Assembly: GCF_001640805.2 (NCBI RefSeq) | Contig: NC_066848.1 | Coordinates: 14,596,509-14,660,508, forward strand | Origin: Lates calcarifer | Lineage: Eukaryota > Chordata > Actinopteri > Centropomidae | Direction: 5' to 3' | Length of the DNA stretch: 64,000 bases | In this document: positions 59,801 to 64,000 of the stretch, in pieces | How the letters are laid out: each line of letters starts with the position of its first letter | How positions within the stretch are numbered: position 1 is the stretch's first letter | The notes under the pieces: generated by a model | Told to the model about the DNA's origin: nothing | Databases searched by the model: none | Seen by the model: only the letters and a program-made list of their open reading frames with translations | Made by a program: the position numbers and the translations under genes

Positions 59801-62800
59801 TGGGAGAAGGTTCATGTTCTCGAAATAGTAATAAACTCTGTTGGCGTGCTGTGTAGTCCTCCTAGTTTATGGTCACACAGTTCATTAATGCCAGGTGCTT
59901 CGGTGTTCTTTGTATTTCAGATTTACGATGAAAATCTCTTTGTGGTTCTCCTGCAATTTGCTTATTTATTTACTGATTTCCCAGGAGCAGAATTTCTCTG
60001 CGGCGATGAAAAGGCGAATCATTGCCCTTCTCTCTGCCTTCTCCACTGCCATGCTCATCCTCTCTAATCTGGTGTTCCTTGGGGGGATACATGTTGGCAG
60101 AATCTTCTGGAAGCGTGTCTTCATTCAAGGTAAATTGTCTTCCACAACACTTGCTCAATAGGATTTGTTTGTGCCTTTATTTTGCAGGATTGTTGGCATT
60201 TATAAATTTGTCAGCGGTGTGGAGCATCAGTCATTTAGCTGAATTGGAGGACATCACAGATTCTCCTCCAGTGACAGCAGCTAAACACCAAAGGTAGCTC
60301 TGCCCTGACGTATAGATTGATTGCTCTCTGCAGAGGAAAACAATAGCTCAAGAAAAAGTGATTATGCCATGGATCACGTAGACAGCCTTTAGCATCTCTC
60401 CCATTTTGCACATTCCCACCTGGTGATCTGTTGTGAAATGTCAATGCTGGGATTTAGTTGATGTTGGGGAGTCTGTGCAAAGGCAGCAACTCTTAACATT
60501 CCAGCGTTATAAGAAAACTTGCAAATGCAAGGCAGGAGAAATGTTTTTTTAATTGTTTTCGATTAAATTAGTCATTAGGTCTGTGTTCAGTTCCTTCAGA
60601 ATAAGAGAGAAAGCTTTCAACTTGTTGCACAAAGGTCATATTCTAGTCACCAGTTAAGTTTTATTGTGACAGTAATCATTTGTTGGAAACCTGGCAGGCT
60701 CACAGCAAATGGTGTGTAACATTATGCCTCTTCCAGCATTCCTGACCCCTTTCTCACACACACACACACACTACTGTAGACTTGGTGTAAATAAGTTAAG
60801 AGGAACCTAAAAATATGAACTTCTGTTGTGAATTATTCAGAGTAAGAACTAGAAACTAAATGCATAATCTCAGTTTGCTGTTATGGTGATTCATTCGGAC
60901 CATTAAAGGACTAAAAATAAAGACATAACCTGGCAGTGTGTGCTTTTAAATACACTACTGAACAAACCACTTCGTAATTGTGTCACTCCCGCTGAGTCCT
61001 TGCATTTTTGTTCTTTAAATTGAGATATAATGGATCTGCCAGAGATGCCTAAAACCATTCCTTATATCTGCATAATAAATCACTGAGGGGGAGCTGCGGT
61101 TTGCTTCATTAGCATGAAATCAATGCTTTTAAATGAGCCTGTCTGGGATTTTTACAAGTGCAGGCAGTAGCGTAATTGCACTCTGACCTCTCTGGTAAAA
61201 TGAACAAAACAGATTCCTAATCACACTGTGTCAATAGTTGTGTATGTTTATTTCAGATGTCCAAAGTGTCTTGCATGCCCCCATGTAGAATCACTCAAAA
61301 GTCACTGTGCTGAGTTGTTAGAAACGTGACAGAAAAGTGACACGGTGCTTGGTATTATTTCAATAACATGCATCATCAAATTAAATTAGAAATGCTGTAA
61401 TTAAAAGTTAGTGACCCTCCAATCTAATTTCAATGGCTATGTTTAAAATGAAGACTATTTGTCATCAGTCAGTACATCTGCTATTATGGTTGTATGCACT
61501 GTGGAGGTGAACTTTACGGAAGTCATTATTCCTCTAGATCAATTAGTAGACCCTAAGAAAAATCAGCAGTTATTTTAATAATCAAGAATCATTCATGTCC
61601 ATTTTCAACATTCGATTGTGATTTTCCATTTTCCCACTTTTTTCCACATTTTATAGAGTAAGCAACTGATTGATCTACTGAAAAAATCATCTTGATTAGT
61701 CCATAATGAAAATAATAATACTTTATATACTAATAACAAAAAAGTTTGCGCACTATTGCAGTATTTGTAATTTCCACTCATTTCACTTCTAATCTAATCT
61801 AATCATAGCTCTGTCCTCTTAGTCTTTCAGAGTTAGGAAGATCATGTTGTTTTTTTTGTTTTGTTTTTTTGGTTTGTTTTTTACAGAAGAAATACAACTG
61901 TTAGTCACTGTAAGAACACTTTCTAACTCTGTGGAGTTTTTTTTAATTACCTCCTTTTTTAAGTTTTACCCAGTAGATATTTTTTTACACATCAGTGCAG
62001 TTACAGTTCTTTTACTTGAGTACCCTTTGTTAGTTCAAATTCTGTTTGCCAGTATAATGGATTAAAACAAGAAAAACAAGATTAAGAGTCTACAGCCATT
62101 CTAGCTCTGTGTAGCTGTACTGAGGTAAATGCTAATGTTAGTATGCTAACATGCTCACAGGTTTTGCAAGGTTAGCTAATGTGTATCATTTACATTTCGC
62201 ATTAACATTCACCAAACACAAAGTGAATTTAGTCAGAAATATTCATATATTTTTTGAGACATTTCACTTAAAATCAAATGTAAATATCATGGTGGCCCTA
62301 GAGGAAAAGTCAGGGTATCACCAAGGTCAGTAGGATTCATTATCATAAATGTCTGTACAACATTTCATGCCAGTCTATCCAGTATTGACATATTTCACCC
62401 TGGACTGACAGACATTGCCGTCCCTAGAGCGATGCCACTAGCGTGGCTAAAAAAAGCTCACACTCGCTCTCTATTATTTGCTAAAACCAACACAAGTCGT
62501 CCTTTGTTTGTATCAGTCTAACGATCATGTCAGAGCTAAGCCTACAAGTTGTCAGTCTTTACCTCACTTAGAAGCACAGTCCTTCTGATCGCTAATCAGC
62601 TTTCTATTTAGTTTTGAGTTGCCTCACTGCAAGTGGCCTTTTCACCTCAGTTCAACTTGATGTACTCTGTTAATCAAGTGGCAAAAGAAACCGGTGTAAT
62701 TACAGCACTGGTTGATTAGAGCCATAGTGCCATGCAGCTGGAGGAAATAGGATATACATTTAAGTTTTTCCACTCTCCATCTCTTTACCATGGCTTGGTA

Positions 62801-63850
62801 CTTAGTAGTTTTCTTTAATCACATTTGGCTTGTGGTGTAAGCTGGTGTTCTGCTTTTCACCCTGTTAGTTTGAAGTCAGTAACAGCAAAGGTTGGATGGC
62901 TGGTTAGAGAATATATTGCACACTGAGGGTGTTAATGAAATGTACATACCTGCAAAGACAAAACACTAGGACATCTTGGCACGGAAGCAAGGCTTGCTCT
63001 TGGTGCGCACAGGGCCTCGGGCTAAAAGACTTTGAATGATTAATTTACATGTTGGAAATGCATAATATTTCAACAGTGCACTTGAAACTGATTCAAAATT
63101 TGCTCAGTGTGATTAAAGTAGCATCAATAATTAGCTTGAATTGACTGGCAACATCATCTAGGCGGTTTTTAAAGGATAAATGCAAAAAATATACATATTT
63201 TTTTTTAATAATTCCCAGACTGCAAAAACAAAACTTCACTTCAGCATGGCATAAAAACATTTATTGTCAAAATATGGCTTTGCAAGCCTTATCCCATGTA
63301 ACCTTTCTTTTCCACTGACAGGAAAATGACAGTACAGCTGTGCAGGAAGGAGCTCGTGTGTACGTGAATTGGATTTTGACATGAATAGAAAAGAATAGAC
63401 CATTGAAGAGCATTGTGGGTGCAGGTGCAGGTTACTGAGATAATCTGGAGCGAAGCCAGTTGGGGAGGAGGTGCAGACAGCTGTCCTTACCTGCCTACTC
63501 GACCCTCTAAGAAGCAGCTATAAATAGAAAAAGTGAATAACCGTAACACAACACAGTACAGCGGAGAGCGCTGACCAAACTATTACTCTCTGTCTCTCTA
63601 GCTCTTGTAAAAGAATCCAAGTTTCAGTACATAGCAGTCACTTTCTGGCTGAGTTTAAATTTACCTCATTTGTATTTATAAAGTAAACTGCACTAATTCT
63701 GACTAAATAATTTCTGTTCTATTCACTGTTCCAGATGAGTACATCAGTTTTCATCTCATTTCAGGCTGGTCTACCGTGGCCCCACCTATGCTGGCTTTCC
63801 TCTACTGCTTTGCTCAGATTGGACTTGACTGGACTTCCCGCCCGCCATGA
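50973..63850 (+). CDS. hhat: Hedgehog acyltransferase, copy 2 (intact, 501 aa)
   Basis: There are eleven coding exons: 50973-51093, 51186-51250, 51511-51624, 51706-51900, 53456-53668, 53894-54071, 54467-54617, 56697-56732, 59334-59535, 59985-60129 and 63765-63850. They sum to 1506 bases, 501 residues plus stop (human about 493), with every phase consistent. HHAT is a multipass ER-membrane MBOAT enzyme that palmitoylates the N-terminal Cys of Sonic, Indian and Desert hedgehog, needed for signalling. The N-terminus WTEILAYWVLSFGSHLYSFY is the first membrane segment. DFEWSFW, YETEEEYYLLLF, FYVKYLVLFGLP, SFTGMWRHFDEGL and NLVFLGG are family blocks. The invariant MBOAT histidine is His389 in HWHGGHDY (codon 59425-59427). 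The start is the first ATG of the exon, giving an N-terminus of family length. The last intron is 3.6 kb. Confidence 0.95.
51901..53455 (+). other. hhat: hhat intron 4, copy 2
   Basis: Counterpart of 19664-21217. No recognisable feature. Confidence 0.7.
54618..56696 (+). other. hhat: hhat intron 7, copy 2
   Basis: Counterpart of 22374-24441, with the hairpin repeat at 55715-55868. The CA run near 55167-55180 is longer than in copy 1. No exon is recognised. Confidence 0.55.
56733..59333 (+). other. hhat: hhat intron 8, copy 2
   Basis: Counterpart of 24478-27089, with eight ATCT units at 56836-56867 and scattered SNPs. Confidence 0.6.
60130..63764 (+). other. hhat: hhat intron 10, copy 2 (988 bp shorter)
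   Basis: Counterpart of 27883-32500 without the 28039-29026 segment. The interspersed repeat is at 62117-62456. Splice sites at both ends are unaffected by the deletion. Confidence 0.7.
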
Positions 63851-64000
63851 GTCACCTTGACTTTGTATCGGAGTGAGAATCTGTGCAACCGGACAACCAG
63901 AACGACCCGCTGAGTCCAGTGCCTCGTCCTCACCACCCAGCATCTCTGTGGCGAATCTGGCTCACAGCCACAGAACCTATCCAAACCAGGCTGCAGTGCA

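Larger units (their letters stand above)
43690..64000 (+). repeat. Duplicated segment, copy 2 (myoz1 to hhat 3' UTR)
   Basis: A direct copy of 11464-32736 that begins immediately after the N run and continues past the end of the window. Small indels are dense at 45.99-46.95 kb, near the start of this contig. Elsewhere the differences are sparse SNPs, microsatellite lengths and the 988-bp deletion at 60285/60286. Confidence 0.95.

Noticed and set aside
1..64000. CRISPR arrays, prokaryotic operons, tRNA or rRNA genes
   Set aside because: No spaced direct-repeat array, no tRNA cloverleaf and no rRNA-like sequence was noticed. Gene structure is eukaryotic throughout.

Overview
The window is vertebrate genomic DNA from a teleost fish, probably a percomorph. 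The evidence is multi-exon genes with GT-AG introns, orthologues of SYNPO2L, MYOZ1, HHAT and KCNH1, fish-type interspersed repeats (including the family with 'TTAGCTTAGCATAAAGACTGG') and degenerate Tc1-like transposase fragments. No bacterial, viral, CRISPR or operon-like system is visible. The species cannot be named from the sequence.

Layout. 1-4872: 3' part of synpo2l (+), a Z-disc/actin-associated protein, with one reading-frame break near 4063. 4873-11727: intergenic DNA with simple repeats, a Tc1 transposase relic (8540-8835) and a MEF2-like site. 11728-14202: myoz1 (+), five coding exons, intact, 309 aa. 15741-17215: an unrecognised minus-strand locus, with a three-exon gene carrying two ILKRP-type motifs and, downstream, a decaying coiled-coil repeat region. 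18737-32586: hhat (+), eleven coding exons, Hedgehog acyltransferase. 39403-40272: terminal coding exon of kcnh1 (-), an EAG-type potassium channel. 42690-43689: a run of exactly 1000 Ns.

After the gap (43690-64000) the sequence is a second near-identical copy of 11464-32736: myoz1, the unknown gene, the coiled-coil relic and hhat again, in the same order and orientation. The copies differ by scattered SNPs, microsatellite lengths, homopolymer indels and one 988-bp presence/absence. The frame-breaking indels are distributed differently: myoz1 reads through only in copy 1, while hhat and the unknown gene read through only in copy 2. With the round-number gap and the missing upstream part of kcnh1, this looks most like two haplotypes placed end to end in the assembly rather than a real tandem duplication.

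Functionally the window joins two conserved neighbour pairs. synpo2l and myoz1 are striated-muscle Z-disc genes, adjacent and co-oriented in human 10q22. hhat and kcnh1 are tail-to-tail neighbours, as in human 1q32. I found no convincing previously undescribed system. The least explained item is the minus-strand locus between myoz1 and hhat.
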